DNA from: Actinostola sp. cb2023
Taxonomy: Eukaryota; Cnidaria; Anthozoa; Actiniaria; Actinostolidae
NCBI GenBank assembly: GCA_033675265.1
Contig: JAUJYZ010001221.1
Span: forward strand, 269,225 to 333,224
Length of the DNA stretch: 64,000 nucleotides
Direction of reading: 5' to 3'
Shown: positions 50,375 through 63,090 of the stretch, in pieces
How the letters are laid out: each line of letters opens with the position of its first letter
Numbering within the stretch: position 1 is the first letter of the stretch
The notes under the pieces: generated by a model
Told to the model about the DNA's origin: nothing
The model's database searches: none
What the model saw: the letters and a program-made list of their open reading frames with translations, nothing else
Position numbers and translations under genes: made by a program

Positions 50375-53300
50375 TCACTCATTTGCCATGGCATGCTTGA
50401 TTTCTTCTCTTGTATCCCATCCATATTTGGTTACAGCCTTGAACACTTCCATGAAGAGGTTGGGAAAATAATCCAAAAAAACACAGCATCTTCCAGGATC
50501 AGTTTTCTGATTGGGCTTGGTCGACTGGCATCAGAAATATGAGCGATAGCATTCCGTATGAAGCGAACTAACTCCACTACAGAGCCAGTATCGTAGTTTC
50601 TGGGTGGTATTGTGTATACCTTTCCTTTTTTGGTCGTTTTGACAATAGGCTGCGTCATTTCTTTATGAATATCAGGCATGTGGGTGTACCTAGCATCATT
50701 CCATGTACCATATTTGAATATGGTATGGACGTTCGATTCCAAATCGGACTCAACTGCATTCAAAGGGCCTGTTACAGCACGTGGACATTCAAACTCTGGC
50801 TGATTTCCAACAGCACTAAGAAAATCCCTCTTTTGCTTCTTTGACCAGAACATGGGGTGATCCAATGCATCTGATGCAGATGGTCGTTGGTTTTCATCGC
50901 TGTCAAGCATTGTTTGAACAAGATCAGAGTCTTCAGGAGCGAGAAAACTATCCCAACATTCCATCTTATTACGCGATATATTTCTTTCTGTTTCTTGGTT
51001 GATTAGCAAATCGCTTTTATTTGCGTAATCAGTTGGTTGGAATGGATGCCTTTGTGGAGACACAATGTAGTGGAGGAGAAGTCCACAAGAAAATATATCA
51101 GACGTCATGGAGTGTTCATTGGTACTTGACTTGACCACTTCTGGAGCAATCCATCCTCGGGTTCCGATACCGGTACTCATCACAGTAAAGGAGGGATTGA
51201 TGTCTAAACGACGGCTCAGACCAAAGTCAGCGATTTTCAGGCACAGCTTGGGATGGGTTTTGTACAGAATGTTGCTTGGTTTCAGGTCGCGATGAATGAT
51301 ATTTTGGTCATGTAAATACTTTAGTCCCATCACAACATCTTTACAGATGACAGTGTTGTTGTCTGAGTCGTAGAATGTACTTCCAAAGTATTCATCAAGA
51401 TTTCCCTCCATAAGCTCCAGTATTACATAGGAGAAGTCATCACTTTCAAAGAAAGCCAAGTAACGAAGAATCTGTTTGCAGTCGGGGAGAGCAGTGAAGC
51501 TACGGATCTCTCGTTTGTCTTCTGCTCGCACCATGCGTAACTTTTCGATTCTCTTGATGGCCACTTCCATGCCGTCCTTCTCATTGATTCCTGCAAAAAC
51601 ATGGCCAAATGAACCGTTTGCTATCGGTTGATCATGAAGCCAATATGATTCCACCAACTTGCAATTCTGTCGCCTAGCAACTCCAGCTAGCATGTTCTCG
51701 TACCTCTTAGAATAAGAAGTCCAGGGTATGACCATTGGCAGTTCATCGATGATTAGTGGCTTTGTTAGAAGATCTTGGAGTTCAGGACAACTATCTGCTA
51801 CATCCAAGCAAAATTCACCATTTGCACCATAACAGAGAAGCTGTTTGGCAATTTGCCAATGGACAGAAAGGGATGTGACTGGGTTGATTTTCATTTCAGA
51901 TTCTAATCCACTCTTTGCTTTGTCCTGTGCTGTCTTATCCTCTGCTAATCTAGAACATTCTTGAGCTTTGATGTTGATACAGCAGAATCGAAGGGAGGCG
52001 TTGACATCGAACGGTCTTAGTCTTGACTTTAGAACAGCTTCAACCAGAATGTTCTTCCAGGTGGTTCGAGTGGATTTATCTTTGCATATAGCATTCAAAA
52101 CACCAACTAAAGCCTCAACTGATTTGTTGTATCTGGCATCACAAGCAACATCAACTAAGGATTTTGCCAGTAGCAAGGCCTCTGATTCAATAAGATTGCT
52201 TAATACAGAATCGCCATCTTTGTCGCACGCCCACAGATCAAAGCCCATGTCGAACACAGTTTTCCAGAACGTTGTTGGATCTTCTGTGACATCCGGATAA
52301 AAACAATCAGTGTTGTTCATAAACAGACGATTCTGTGCAGCAACGACAAGAGGCGGTCTTTTTGATAAATCAACATCGCTTGTGTTTGCTCCTGCATCTA
52401 CCAAGAGCTTCACGGCGCTCCAGGTTTTGCACAAATGTAGTGGTGTTTCTTCATTTCGATTTCTGGTATTCAACATAGCACCACAGCTCAACAGATGCTT
52501 GAATGTAACTTCCAAAATTTCTTCAAAAGTGTATTCTTGGGACACCTTGGAAGTGTACCTTCGAGATGACGACAGGGAAAGAGAAGCCCAAAAATGAAGA
52601 GGTGAGAGCAAAAGATCATCAACTTTGTTAACAGTGACGCCTTTAATGATTATAGGAGGTGCAAATAACTTCAACAGTTCTGCTGCCTCATGGATGAAGA
52701 TATTTTGCTTTTCCTCATCTTGTATGTTAAGGCCCTCTTGGAAAAGCTGCAGAACCAAATGAAAGACTGACTGTCCACTTTGTGTTGTTTCGTTTACTAG
52801 AAAGCGATCTTTCTGTAAAAACCTGCATATTTCTACCAGGTGGATTCCTGAAGAGCCACCCCTTTCTTTTGCCAATTTTAAAGCATTTGAGAGCAAAAAG
52901 AAAAGAGGAGTTTCTTGGTTGCAGTTCTTTCTATTGAACGCCAAACCAAAACTCTCTAGTTTGTGGCAGATGTCGAAAGTTATCTCGCCTGGAATTCCAA
53001 CAAGACTAAGTAATGCTAAGTAGTGAAGTGCAGTGTTTCCTTCTTCGTCCGCAGTGTTTGGATCGACTCCGAACTTAATTAGCAGCAGTTCCAGAATATT
53101 TGACAAGTTGGAAATTGTTATTTCGTTTTCCTCTATCTTTGTAACGATGCTCTGGATGGCCATTTTTCTTTCGTTGTTATCTTCTTCAACGTAGTCAATG
53201 GCCAAACGCAGCATTTGTTGAAGTGGTCGTCTAAATGTTGGAATGCTTTGATTATAAAGAAGCAGTGGTAATTTGCAAAACATTGCGTTGATTATTGCTT

Positions 53301-55305
53301 GAACGATGGCTTGTCTTTCTATACCTTTTGCTTGTAAAAATTCCAACACCCCGTTGAAATGTAATGATGCAGTATTTTCACAGTTATAAAGAAAGAAAGA
53401 CACGATGTTGACATTAAAGTTGTCCGTTTGATGGAGATTCCCTCCATTGTCAACCAGATCTCGAGCAACTGATGTATTCTCCAATATTGCGTAAAACAAC
53501 GGAGTTCGTCCGTAACTATCTCTTACGTTAACCAAAGCATTTCCACGGCTTATCAGTGCAGAAACAACATCTTCATTTTTGATACCATACTTCAAAGCAG
53601 TATTACCTATAAAATTGGTCATGTTCACATGCGAACCTGCGGCAATCAGTCCAAGTGTAACATCATGAAATCCATTATACGCAGCTATCATCAATGCATT
53701 TTGTCCTTCTTTATCGGACATGTTGACATCAGCACCACCATTAATCAGTGCAAGTGCAATTTCGCTTCGTCCCCCTCGAGCAGCTTTCATCAATGCAGTT
53801 TCCCCTTCTTTATCGGCCGTGTTAACATCAGCACCACCATTAATCAGTGCAAGTGCAATTTCGTTTGCTCCCCAACGAACGGCTTTCATCAATGCAGTTT
53901 CACCTTCTTTATCGGCCGTGTTGACATCAGCACCACTATTAATCAGCGCAAGTGTAATTTCGTTTGGTCCCCAACGAACGGCTTTTATCAATGCAGTTTT
54001 CCCTTGTTTATCGGCCATGTTGACATCAGCACCACCCTTAATCAGCGCAAGTGTAATTTCGTTTCTTCCCCAACGAGCAGCTTTCATCAATGCAGTTTTC
54101 CCTTGTTTATCGGCCATGTTGACATCAGCACCACCATTAATCAGTGCAAGTGTAATTTCGTTTCGTCCCCAAAGAACGGCTTTCATCAATGCAGTTTCAC
54201 CTTCTTTATCGGCCATGTTGACATCAGCACCACCATTAATCAGTGCAAGTGTAATTTCGTTTCGTCCCCAAAGAACGGCTTTCATCAATGTAGTTTCACC
54301 TTCTTTATCGGCCATGTTGACATCAGCACCACCATTAATCAGTGGAAGTGTAATTTCGTTTCGTCCCCAAAGAACGGCTTTCATCAATGGAGTTTCACCT
54401 TCTTTATCGGCCATGTCGATATCAGCACCACCATTGATTAGCGCAAGTACAATTACGTTTCGTCCCCAACGAGCAGCTTTCATCAATGGCGTTTCACCTT
54501 CTTTATCGACCATGTTGACATCAGCACCACCATTAATCAGTGCAAGTACAATCTCGTTTCGTTCAAAAGTAGCGGCTTTCATCAATGCAGTTTCACTTTT
54601 TTTATCGGCCATGTTGACATCAGCACCACCCTTAATCAGCGCAAGTGCAATTTCGTTTTGTCCCTGACGAGCGGCTTTCATCAATGCAGTTTTGTCTTCT
54701 TTATCGGCCATGTTGACTTCAGCACCACCATTAATCAGTGCAAGTGCAATTTCTTTTCGTCCCCATCGAGCAGCTTTCATCACTGCAGTTTCACCTTCTT
54801 TATCGGCCGTGTTGACATCAGCACCACCATTAATCAGTGCAAGTGCAATTTCTTTTCGTCCCCCTCGAGCAGCTTCCATCAATGCAGTTTCACCTTCTTT
54901 ATCGGCCGTGTTGACATCACCACCACTATTAATCAGTGCGAGTGTAATTTCGTTTCGTCCCCAAAGAACGGCTTTTATCAATGCAGTTTTGCCTTCTTTA
55001 TCGGCCATGTTGACATCAGCACCACTATTAATCAGTGCAAGTGTAATTTCGTTTCGTCCCCAAAGAACGGCTTTCATCAATGCAGTTTTGCCTTCTTTAT
55101 CGGCCATGTTGGCATCAGCACCACCATTAATCAGTGCAAGTGCAATTTCGTTTTCTCCCCTACGAATGACTTCCATCAATGCAGTTTCACCTTCTTTATC
55201 GGCCATGTTGACATCAGCACCACCATTAATCAGTGCAAGTGCAATTTCGTTTTCTCCCCTACGAATGGCTTCCATCAATGCAGTTTCACCTTCTTTATCG
55301 GCCAT
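50375..55305 (-). pseudogene. ANK-kinase-KEN copy B, 5'-truncated and frameshifted
   Basis: Paralogue of copy A. The open frame runs from 55305 to 50431 (1,624 codons). It begins inside an ankyrin repeat (MADKEGETALMEA), with an in-frame TAA eight codons upstream, so the acidic N-terminus and first divergent ankyrin repeats of copy A are absent. About 17 near-identical ankyrin repeats are followed by the same linker, kinase (G-loop near 1229, HRDLKPSN near 1339, DFG) and KEN with RNAIAH near 1586. At 50475-50481 a run of seven A replaces five A in copy A. The 2-base gain replaces the last 33 KEN residues by a short unrelated tail, while the DNA for the normal end continues to 50375. Kinase and KEN otherwise have few differences, so decay is recent, or the run is an assembly error, or a shorter protein is made. 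Upstream exons supplying a new N-terminus were not found. Confidence 0.75.
53660..55305 (-). repeat. 99-bp coding tandem repeat (ankyrin array, copy B)
   Basis: About 17 tandem 99-bp ankyrin units, fewer than in copy A and with their own common variants (AVLWGRNEITLALIN). This suggests independent expansion and homogenisation after duplication. Confidence 0.9.
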
Positions 55306-55754
55306 GTTGACATCAGTACCATCAGTTTAAGTACAATTTTGCTCGGATATTTTCTACTGTCCGATATTTGATCCTGTTGTTCATTGTTGATTTATTGTCT
55401 AAAATCTTGAGTGAAACATTGACGACCGAACTTCTTTGTTGGCATGCAATTCTTGGTCCTGGCCATTTCTGAATATCAATCACTTAATGAAAGTATTATT
55501 GTCTATCAGAGGTGCTGTATCAGTGTATATCGTTGTTATCAGTAGTGTAGTCCATGGAATTGTGCACATCTTCAAGAAGGACATTTTGACTGAAATGAAA
55601 TATTTTACAACACTTGAGAGTAATCTCGCAATCTGATTGGTTGGTTTACCTTAGCCTGCGTTACAGCCGGAACCAAAGCCCTGTTACGTCCATCTTGGAA
55701 ATAACGCCTGAAATCTTGTTCTGGACCCCCAAAGGCGTAGCAAGGCAATAAGAA

Positions 55755-55953
55755 GCGATCTCTGATTGGCTCTATTCTTAAACGATCTCTGATTGGCTCT
55801 AGTCTTACACGATCTCTGATTGGCTCTATTCTTACACGATCTTTGATTGGCTCTATTCTTACACGATCTCTGATTGGCTCTATTCCTACACGATCTCTGA
55901 TTGGCTCTATTCTTACACGATCTCTGATTGGCTCTATTCTTACACGATCTCTG

Positions 55954-56010
<57 letters not shown>

Positions 56011-56035
56011 ACTACTACTAATAATAATAATGACT
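55755..56035. repeat. 27-bp minisatellite and (AAT)n run
   Basis: About seven copies of CTCTGATTGGCTCTATTCTT plus ACACGAT, followed by (AAT)n with an ACT island at 55955-56030; one more 27-bp unit resumes near 56070, so the trinucleotide run expanded inside the array. Confidence 0.9.
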
Positions 56036-56649
56036 TTATTGAGCTTTTCCACTAGGTGTGGCTCTTCATCTGATTGGCTCTATTCTTACACGATAGCTCA
56101 ACGGCCTCTTCCGTTCAAAGCGGAAATCAGTAGTTTGAGATCCTCTTTACAGTCTACAAGGTTTAACAAATATGTATGTAAGGAAGAAGCGATCATAAAG
56201 AGTAAAAGACAATTGTTTCAAGAAATAAAAGACATCGAGGAGTTCTATGAGAAACGGGGCTGCAAAACCAGCCCTGAATAAAAGAGCAAATGGCAATACA
56301 TAAAGAAACCCAATAACTAGAATCAGTTTACAACGGACGAAGTCAACGACAAGCAGTATTACACTGAAAAATGCCGTAGGTATATTTACATTCCCCTTCT
56401 CAAACAGGGCCTAGAAACTTTCCTTTTCAGTGTACTGGCATGCGCAGAAGACTTTCTATTTCAAGCTGCATTTTCAACAGTTGAATGCTGGTTACAATCG
56501 CATCAACACAGTGAATGGGCTTGACCAAGAGAGCCAATGAAAATCCTTGATATAATTTATTGGGCGATCGCTTCTTATAACCGTGCTACACCTTTGATTT
56601 TAATATTACAATAGAACCCATTATTGTTGTGTTTTTATTGTTATCTTGT

Positions 56650-56756
56650 ATTTTATATACCGTAATCTGCGGCTTAGAAGGCCTGGGCTTATACAAGTTG
56701 GTAAGGGTTTTTGGGTGGGCTTATAAACGGGGGGCTTATATCCGGTGTGGGGGGGT

Positions 56757-56796
<40 letters not shown>

Positions 56797-56815
56797 GCTT
56801 ATAACCGGAATAAAA
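56650..56815. repeat. G homopolymer inside a GGCTTATA element
   Basis: Run of about 38 G at 56757-56795 within sequence like 26780-26910 (GGGCTTATATCCGG, GCTTATAACCGG). Confidence 0.85.
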
Positions 56816-57236
56816 AAAACGTTTCGAAATAAGCTGATAAGATAAGTTGAGACGGTATAGCAGTATCAAAATACGTTTTCAATCTACTGGTCTTTATTTA
56901 AAATTTACAATAAACTCATGATAATTTCAATATTTGGAACAAAATTCACAACTGTAACTTGTTCCGCAATCTGTCCTGAAGTTATACCATATTCTGTGAA
57001 AATGTTTATATTAAGGAAACAAGGAAACATAGAGGGGGGCTTATATCCCAATCTCGTCCCCAGAGCCTGCGTTACTTTCGGCCAGCGGCGAAGAACGTTT
57101 TGGGTAAGTATTTCATATACGGTACATTATGGTGGTCCATAGTACATTGTCTATATACAATAATCCTTATTTTTAGGTACATTCTAAATGTTTTGCTTAC
57201 TATGAGATGTTCTGAAATACGATATAAATATGATAG

Positions 57237-57376
57237 AACGAGGCATACATAATAAAAATGTACCATTTGAGAACGAGGCATACATAATAAAAATGTACCA
57301 TATGAGAACGAGGCATACATAATAAAAATGTACCATATGAGAGAACGAGGCATAAATAATAAAAATGTACCATATA
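57237..57376. repeat. About 35-bp tandem repeat, four copies
   Basis: Units with GAACGAGGCATACATAATAA and AAATGTACCATATGA. Confidence 0.9.
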
Positions 57377-57464
57377 TGAAGGACTGGTCACCCGTTTTTG
57401 AGACAATTTGATTGGCTTTTCCATTTTAGAAACTATGCACGCACAAGATTCCGGAAATGAAATA

Positions 57465-58381
57465 CAGTGGAACCTCTATTAAGGGGGCACCCTCAGGACC
57501 AGGGAAAGTGTCCCCTTAATGGAGGTGTCCCCTGAATAGAGGTTGGGCGGGGTTTGTTAATAATTAACCACCTGAACAAAACTGACTGTTTTATTTGCTA
57601 GGAATGCAGCCATTTCTTTATTCAACAGTCAAATGCATAATTTAAGCTCACAACAGCAACTTTGGACTGTTAAATTGCGATTTGACTTTGTACATACCGG
57701 TAGATTAGTTTAGCTGGGTAATTATATGATTACCAATTACTGTAATAAAATTCATAATTTTTTTTACAGACAATAAATTGCCCTATACCACTATGACGTC
57801 CAATCAAAACAATCTATTGTTTAAATGCTAAGGATCATGGTCGCTAGAGGGGGACAAAACAGCAACAACACAAAGGATTTCCCAAATAAATGTATTTTAC
57901 AGATGGTCTGAAAGCGATAAAAGTCACCAAACACAGTAAATATTGTGGGAAAAGCATCGATGAACATAATATCTGGAAACTAGCCAATTTGAAATCTAGC
58001 GAACCTCAGCAGAGCAGATTTAGTTCAAATTTCTATTGTTCTTCACGATTCTGTCCCCCTCATAAATAAGCCGTTACGTCATAATGGTATAGGGCAATTA
58101 CTTTTGCAATTCAAGTGCACTGCAGCGTGTAAATAATTACCTTCTTTGCCAATCAGAATCGTTAATTTTTTTCATGTACTGTATATTATTAGTAGTAGTT
58201 GTCCCCTTAATGGAGGTTAAAATAGTTAAAATAGCACTCAGGATGCTCAAAAAGTGTCCCGTCCCCTTAATAGAGGTGGTAAATACAAAGATTATATGAG
58301 TGTTTTTTGCCGGGATCTGAAAGTGTCCCCTTAATGGAGGTATCCCCTGAATAGAGGTGTCCCAAAGTAGAGGTTCCACTG
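57465..58381. mobile_element. pogo-like non-autonomous element
   Basis: CAGTGGAACCTCTATTAAGG at the left and ...AGAGGTTCCACTG at the right, TA on both sides (57463-57464, 58382-58383). Internal TGTCCCCTTAATGGAGGT repeats. Contains the nested AATT MITE. Confidence 0.82.
57780..58095. mobile_element. AATT-flanked MITE, copy 2
   Basis: Same termini and AATT duplications (57776-57779, 58096-58099) as copy 1, with an extra block of about 63 bp near 57872. It is nested inside the element at 57465-58381. Confidence 0.85.
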
Positions 58382-58705
58382 TATATCCAATGAAAATTGA
58401 GCTGTCGAAAAGAGCCTGGTGTCCCAACTTCCGTTCATAATAAAAAATATATATTTTTCAACGGTTTCAACACATGTCGCCTCTGCAATAGTATCTAAGC
58501 ACAGAGAAACATCCAGTTTGTCTATATTAGGTATTTATTTTTATTTTGTTTGAGGATCTATAAACTAGAATATCATTTAACTTAGTCTTTCGAATCTTGC
58601 AAGTACATAAATAACAATACAGTAATTGCATTTAGCACAAGTTGTAGCGTTTTACTAGCACTTTATATATCAGTATTTTTACCCACCCAAAAACCCACCC
58701 ACTCC

Positions 58706-58775
58706 CATGCTCGAGAATCCAGCGGTGCTCTTCGGCGTGGGCTCGGAGAAGAGCACCGCTGGATTCTCGAGCATG
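58706..58775. repeat. Perfect 27-bp hairpin
   Basis: Arms 58706-58732 and 58749-58775 are exact inverted copies, with a 16-base loop. Relative of 2346-2433. Confidence 0.88.
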
Positions 58776-58997
58776 ACCCACTAGCTCCAACAAACTAGGC
58801 GCAGTCTTGATTATAAATTTGTTTTAGAATGTCAAATTTATTGTTTAAAATGTAAGGGTCATATTTTAATATATAGCTTAGACAATAGTGCTTGATTTAT
58901 GGTGTTGTAAAATATTAGAATTTCATATCAATACAGACTGTGTGAGCCCAATCTTGTGTCTCTGTCTGACCCTGGTTTAGAATAGTGCTACAAGAGC

Positions 58998-59376
58998 TTC
59001 ACTGAATAGCGAGAAGTATTCTGAAGTTCAAGCCAAAGTACTGCTTACCTTTCTTAAACTCTACATCATTCTCCCAACACAATGGCAGTACATGTGTTTC
59101 TTATTTCTCGTCGTTTCTTCTGGCGAGAGAAGTGAAACGAACAAGATGTGTTGTTATGCTGGGATTAGCTGAAGCTGATGAAACACAAGCATTAAAATGT
59201 ATCTTACTAAGTTCGTACACAAGCGACAGAGCTGGCAATTTAATGCTGTTTGTAATGCTAAAGTCGCAGTTAAAGGAAATCGTTTGTTTAAGAGACGAAA
59301 ACCAGAAAAATACACGTAACTCAGCTCTTACCTTTGACTACCTGTTGACTCGATCGACTCGAAAGTGAAAGAGGAA
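58998..59376. repeat. Dispersed duplicated unit next to 34-bp array, copy 2
   Basis: Second copy of the unit at 42465-42842, with a few substitutions and a small gap near 59095. Confidence 0.85.
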
Positions 59377-59541
59377 AACCACAGGTATCCCAACCAACGT
59401 TTAGGGTTTTCACCACAGGTATCCCAACCAACGTTTAGGGTTTTGACCACAGGTATCCCAACCGATCCCAACCAACGTTTAGGGTTTTGACCACAGGTAT
59501 CCCAACCAACGTTTAGGGTTTTCACCACAGGTATCCCATGC
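59377..59541. repeat. 34-bp minisatellite, locus 3
   Basis: About five units in the same orientation as locus 2, then scrambled fragments to about 59780. Confidence 0.9.
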
Positions 59542-59559
59542 AACCAACGTTTACACAAA

Positions 59560-60005
59560 ACTTTGAATAGACTGTACCGAGTGGGGGAGTTCTTCATGCA
59601 AAGTAAAAAGGGTAGCTGTGACCATCGGAAAGCCTCGCAAATACCCTCCCAACCTATATAGAACATACCTCAGGGTTTAATCATGAAATTCCACAGGTAA
59701 AATCACAACACCAACACGTTTAGGGCAAGAGACAGCCAGTATCCAACCACAGCGTTTAGGGTTTTCACCACAGGTATCCCATCAGAAACCATGCTACGTG
59801 TTCTGAAACAAACACTTTGAAACCTGCCCATTGCTACCGACACGTGCGGTAATATGTTCTTCATGCCAAAGTCCAAAATATCAGTTGGTTTAACCTAGCT
59901 GTGACCAATCATCGGAAATAGCCTATGCGAACAATACCCTCCTACCCTACATGAGAACATAAACTGAAAGATGGAACCGTGAAATAATGCATGATACGTT
60001 CAAGA
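59560..60005. other. Scrambled mosaic of neighbouring repeats
   Basis: A block with GTTCTTCATGC, AGCTGTGACCA, CATCGGAAA and AATACCCTCC occurs twice (59590-59670 and 59853-59965); the second copy carries many small insertions. Between them fragments of the 34-bp unit alternate with fragments of the hammerhead element (ACAACACCAACA, CAAGAGA.AGCCAG). Confidence 0.6.
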
Positions 60006-60115
60006 AAGGCTAATCAGCTATACATATGGCAAACATGAAATTCAAGAAACGTACGTAAAATAAAAAGCTTAACACAACACCAACATGATAGAGCAAGAGA
60101 GAGCCAGGATCGGCA

Positions 60116-60159
60116 ACCGTAGACAGCTGTTTCGTTCTTTTGGAACTCATCAGTACGGT
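60116..60159 (-). ncRNA. Hammerhead ribozyme (minus copy)
   Basis: Exact reverse complement of the plus copy: TACGGT at 60154-60159 and ACCGTA at 60116-60121 form stem I, with CTGATGA, GTTC/GAAC, GAAA and ACAGCTGT between. It lies 138 bp from its partner, in opposite orientation. Confidence 0.9.
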
Positions 60160-60297
60160 GTAGCGAGAGCAACAAACCGCACGTGTTGTGGTGTGAGCCA
60201 ATGGGCAGGTTTCTAAATTTGAGCTGGTTGAGTTTCAGAGTCGACACGCAAGTAGCATACATTGGCTTTCTGAGTTGGTGTTTGTTGCTCTCGCTAC

Positions 60298-60341
60298 ACC
60301 GTACTGATGAGTTCCAAAAGAACGAAACAGCTGTCTACGGT
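60298..60341 (+). ncRNA. Hammerhead ribozyme (plus copy)
   Basis: All core parts are present. Stem I is ACCGTA (60298-60303) with TACGGT (60336-60341). The core CTGATGA is at 60304-60310. Stem II is GTTC/GAAC around loop CAAAA. GAAA is at 60324-60327. Stem III is the minimal palindrome ACAGCTGT, and cleavage would follow C at 60335. Such type I motifs with tiny stem III are known from Penelope-like elements and retrozymes, where they work best as dimers. Confidence 0.9.
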
Positions 60342-60974
60342 TGCCGATCCTGGCTCTCTCTTGCTCTATCATGTTGGTGTTGTGTTAAGCTTTTTATTTC
60401 TACGTAGTATCAGCCTTTCTTGAATTTCATGTTTGCCATATGTATAGCTGATTAGATCTTTTAAAGATCCTACGTATACCTACAGCATTTTCGTTCACGG
60501 TTCCCTCTTTCAAGTTCTAATAATCACCTCAGTGATGATTAATTATTGTTGATCAGTGATGGTGTTGATACTATGTATGACGATACATGTTGATTTATTT
60601 TGTTGATGATGATGATACTGTGATATATGATGCTGATTTTGAGGGCTAAAGAAAGTGTTGATGATAAATTTTACTAGTGATTGATGGTAGGCCTGTCCCA
60701 ATTGTGCTCTTTTTTCTTGACGACATTAATTATTCAAATTTATGAACTGGAAATGGTGATCGGAGAATGAAGAGTAAGTCAAATTTGGATCGGCTGTAAT
60801 GCAGGCTAACGACAGTGTTTTTTTCCTGAAAACTGATTCAGAAGGCAAAGGTTGCACGAAATTTGCTCGAAATGTGAAATAATGCTGCAAACTAAAAAAA
60901 AGTGCTCAAAAGTTGCTCAGTGCATTCATCGGAACAGGGCTAATTGATGGCAGCAATGCTGTCAATACTGTTAG

Positions 60975-61350
60975 TACATCCCCATCATCATCAACATGCA
61001 TCATCAACATGCATCATCAACACACATCATCAACACCACCAATACATCATCCCCACCATTAATACATCATCACTGACACACATCATCATCAACACACATC
61101 ATCATGCATCAACACACATCATCAACTGACATCATCATCAATACACATCATCAACTGACACATCATCATCAATCAACTGACACATCATCATGCATCAACA
61201 CACATCATCAATACACATCAACTGACATCATCATCAATCAACTGACACATCATCATGCATCAACACACATCATCATCAATACACATCATCAACTGACACA
61301 TCATCATCAATCAACTGACACATCATCACCATCAACTCACATCATCATCA
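60975..61350. repeat. CATCAT/CAACACACATCATC simple repeat
   Basis: Irregular tandem array of ATCATCA, CACACATCA and ACTGACA words; His/Thr/Ser-rich frames are artefacts. Confidence 0.9.
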
Positions 61351-63090
61351 GATCGACACACAATATAATGAACACATTATCAGTATTACAATCGTCTGCT
61401 AGGACTTGCTTGTACTCAAACAAAACTCCTGAAACTAAGACAAACATCCATGCACTTCTACTCGTATATTATACTGTAAGACTATCATGTAGCTATGTAT
61501 ATTCATAATATATTCAACACATCTCGTAAATGTATATTACTATGTGCAAGAACACGTCTAAGACCCACCCTCCCCTCCCTAAATACATAATTTGCCGAGT
61601 CAAATATCCAGTCCATGTCAACATGATCAATGGGCCCATATTCGAGGAGCTTTCATATAGCCTGGAAAAAGGCACGGTAACGACGTGCTGTGCGGTGACA
61701 GTCTCACGTGCCGTACCGCGACTTGTCCGTTGTGACAACAAGCGAATCTAAGGAATTTCGCAGTCTTGAAAAATCTGCTCCATTTAGTTGTCACGCAAGA
61801 CTATTTTACCGAGGTCACGTTGTGTTCATCTTGTCACGTCACGTAAGCACAAGAACTTGTGTCACCGCGAAAAAAAACGGGCACGACGCAAGCAGAAGCG
61901 CAAGTCCAAAACATGGGAAACTATGAATCCTTGTGCTTATGCTTGCGTCAGGCCTGTTTTCAGCGTCATGACGCCTCTTGTGATTGTGCTTATGCTTGCG
62001 TCAGGCCCGTTTACATAGACAAACAACGCCTCTTGTAGTTGCGCTTATATGCTTGCGTCGCTAGTGCAAACCAGGCTTCGTCCATCGTTTAATAAACTGA
62101 ACGATTTTAACAAAACTGATCTTGGAAAATTAGGAACCCCGAGCCCAAAATGCACTGGAATCCGTTCTTCTTTGGACCCTGGATTTCACTGGTTACACAA
62201 TGATGTTATTGTAAGTAGGAGTCACATTGTTAAATAAGATTTTGTTTCAACTACGTTTAGTTTGAACAGAAAGCTTGGTAATTGAAAAATCGCCGAGTCG
62301 AAAACAACATTTCATTACTGGCAAAAAGGGCAAGGTGTTCGTGTAGCTGCACAAATTGTTCTGACTAATGTTCTTTATGTAAAAACAATACATAGAACGA
62401 CAATAGAACAATAGCCAGGACTTTTGTGCAGCTACACGAAGGGCCCGACGCAAGCGTAAGCCCAGTAAGAAAAACGGTCTGTTGCAAGACTTGGTACGAG
62501 TGTAGAGATAGCAGTTCTTAGATTTTGACAATATTATCTCCAATTTACAAACTGTTCAGCCTATCCAATGTGCTGGAGAAAGAACGTTGAATCCATTCAA
62601 GTGATATTTCCACTAGTCTTTCATCGACGGCAAACACTTCGAAAAACTTGTAACTAATTCAGCCAATCAAAAAAACATTCGAACCCAGTCTTACAAGACC
62701 GGATAAGCGCAAGCAGACATAAAGAGCTTTGTATCCACGCCTCTTGCACACACGATTGCGTCTCCAGTAAAATCCAGGCACAAAATTCCTAACAAATCAG
62801 CAAAAAAAAATTGCTTGATAAATTCGATGATTCAATGATTAATTTGTCAATAAATTTGAATATCTTTACAAGAGAACAAAACGAAGGCCCTCGTTGCACC
62901 ATGGGATAACACAGGCAGACCGCCAGGGTCGCGTACATAATAAAATACATTCATGTATTATGTTGTCATAAGCTTTGAACCAGTTCAATGAATTGGATCA
63001 GTTTATCGACGGAATTCTTGGCCATTCTATTGGACGACGACAATTCGCTCTTTGTTTGCATCTGTTCCTGAAAGTGACAAAGAAATCGGA
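61351..63090. other. No gene seen; CTTATGCTTGCGTC repeats
   Basis: GTGCTTATGCTTGCGTCAGG occurs twice, with a third variant (61930-62060), and inverted relatives near 61870-61900 and 62445, probably one decayed inverted-repeat element. No exon recognised. Confidence 0.5.

Larger units (their letters stand above)
47568..55305. repeat. Segmental duplication, block B
   Basis: Same order and orientation as block A; near-identical outside repeat length differences, a MITE insertion at 48020-48375 and the damaged gene. Similarity ends in the ankyrin array near 55305. Confidence 0.85.
60008..60455. mobile_element. Inverted pair of hammerhead-bearing retroelement ends
   Basis: Two arms of about 170-180 bp (60008-60180 and 60277-60455) are inverted copies, each carrying one hammerhead and ending in CTAATCAGCTATACATATGG. 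The spacer is about 95 bp. This may be two head-to-head Penelope-like or retrozyme remnants. No reverse transcriptase is seen beside it. Confidence 0.75.

Noticed and set aside
53629..55371. Plus-strand frames opposite the ankyrin array of copy B
   Set aside because: Same mirror effect of the 99-bp repeats.
56088..56160. tRNA-Leu-like fold (TTCCG TTCAAAG CGGAA arm)
   Set aside because: The anticodon arm is good, but no acceptor or T stem pairs, so I do not call it.
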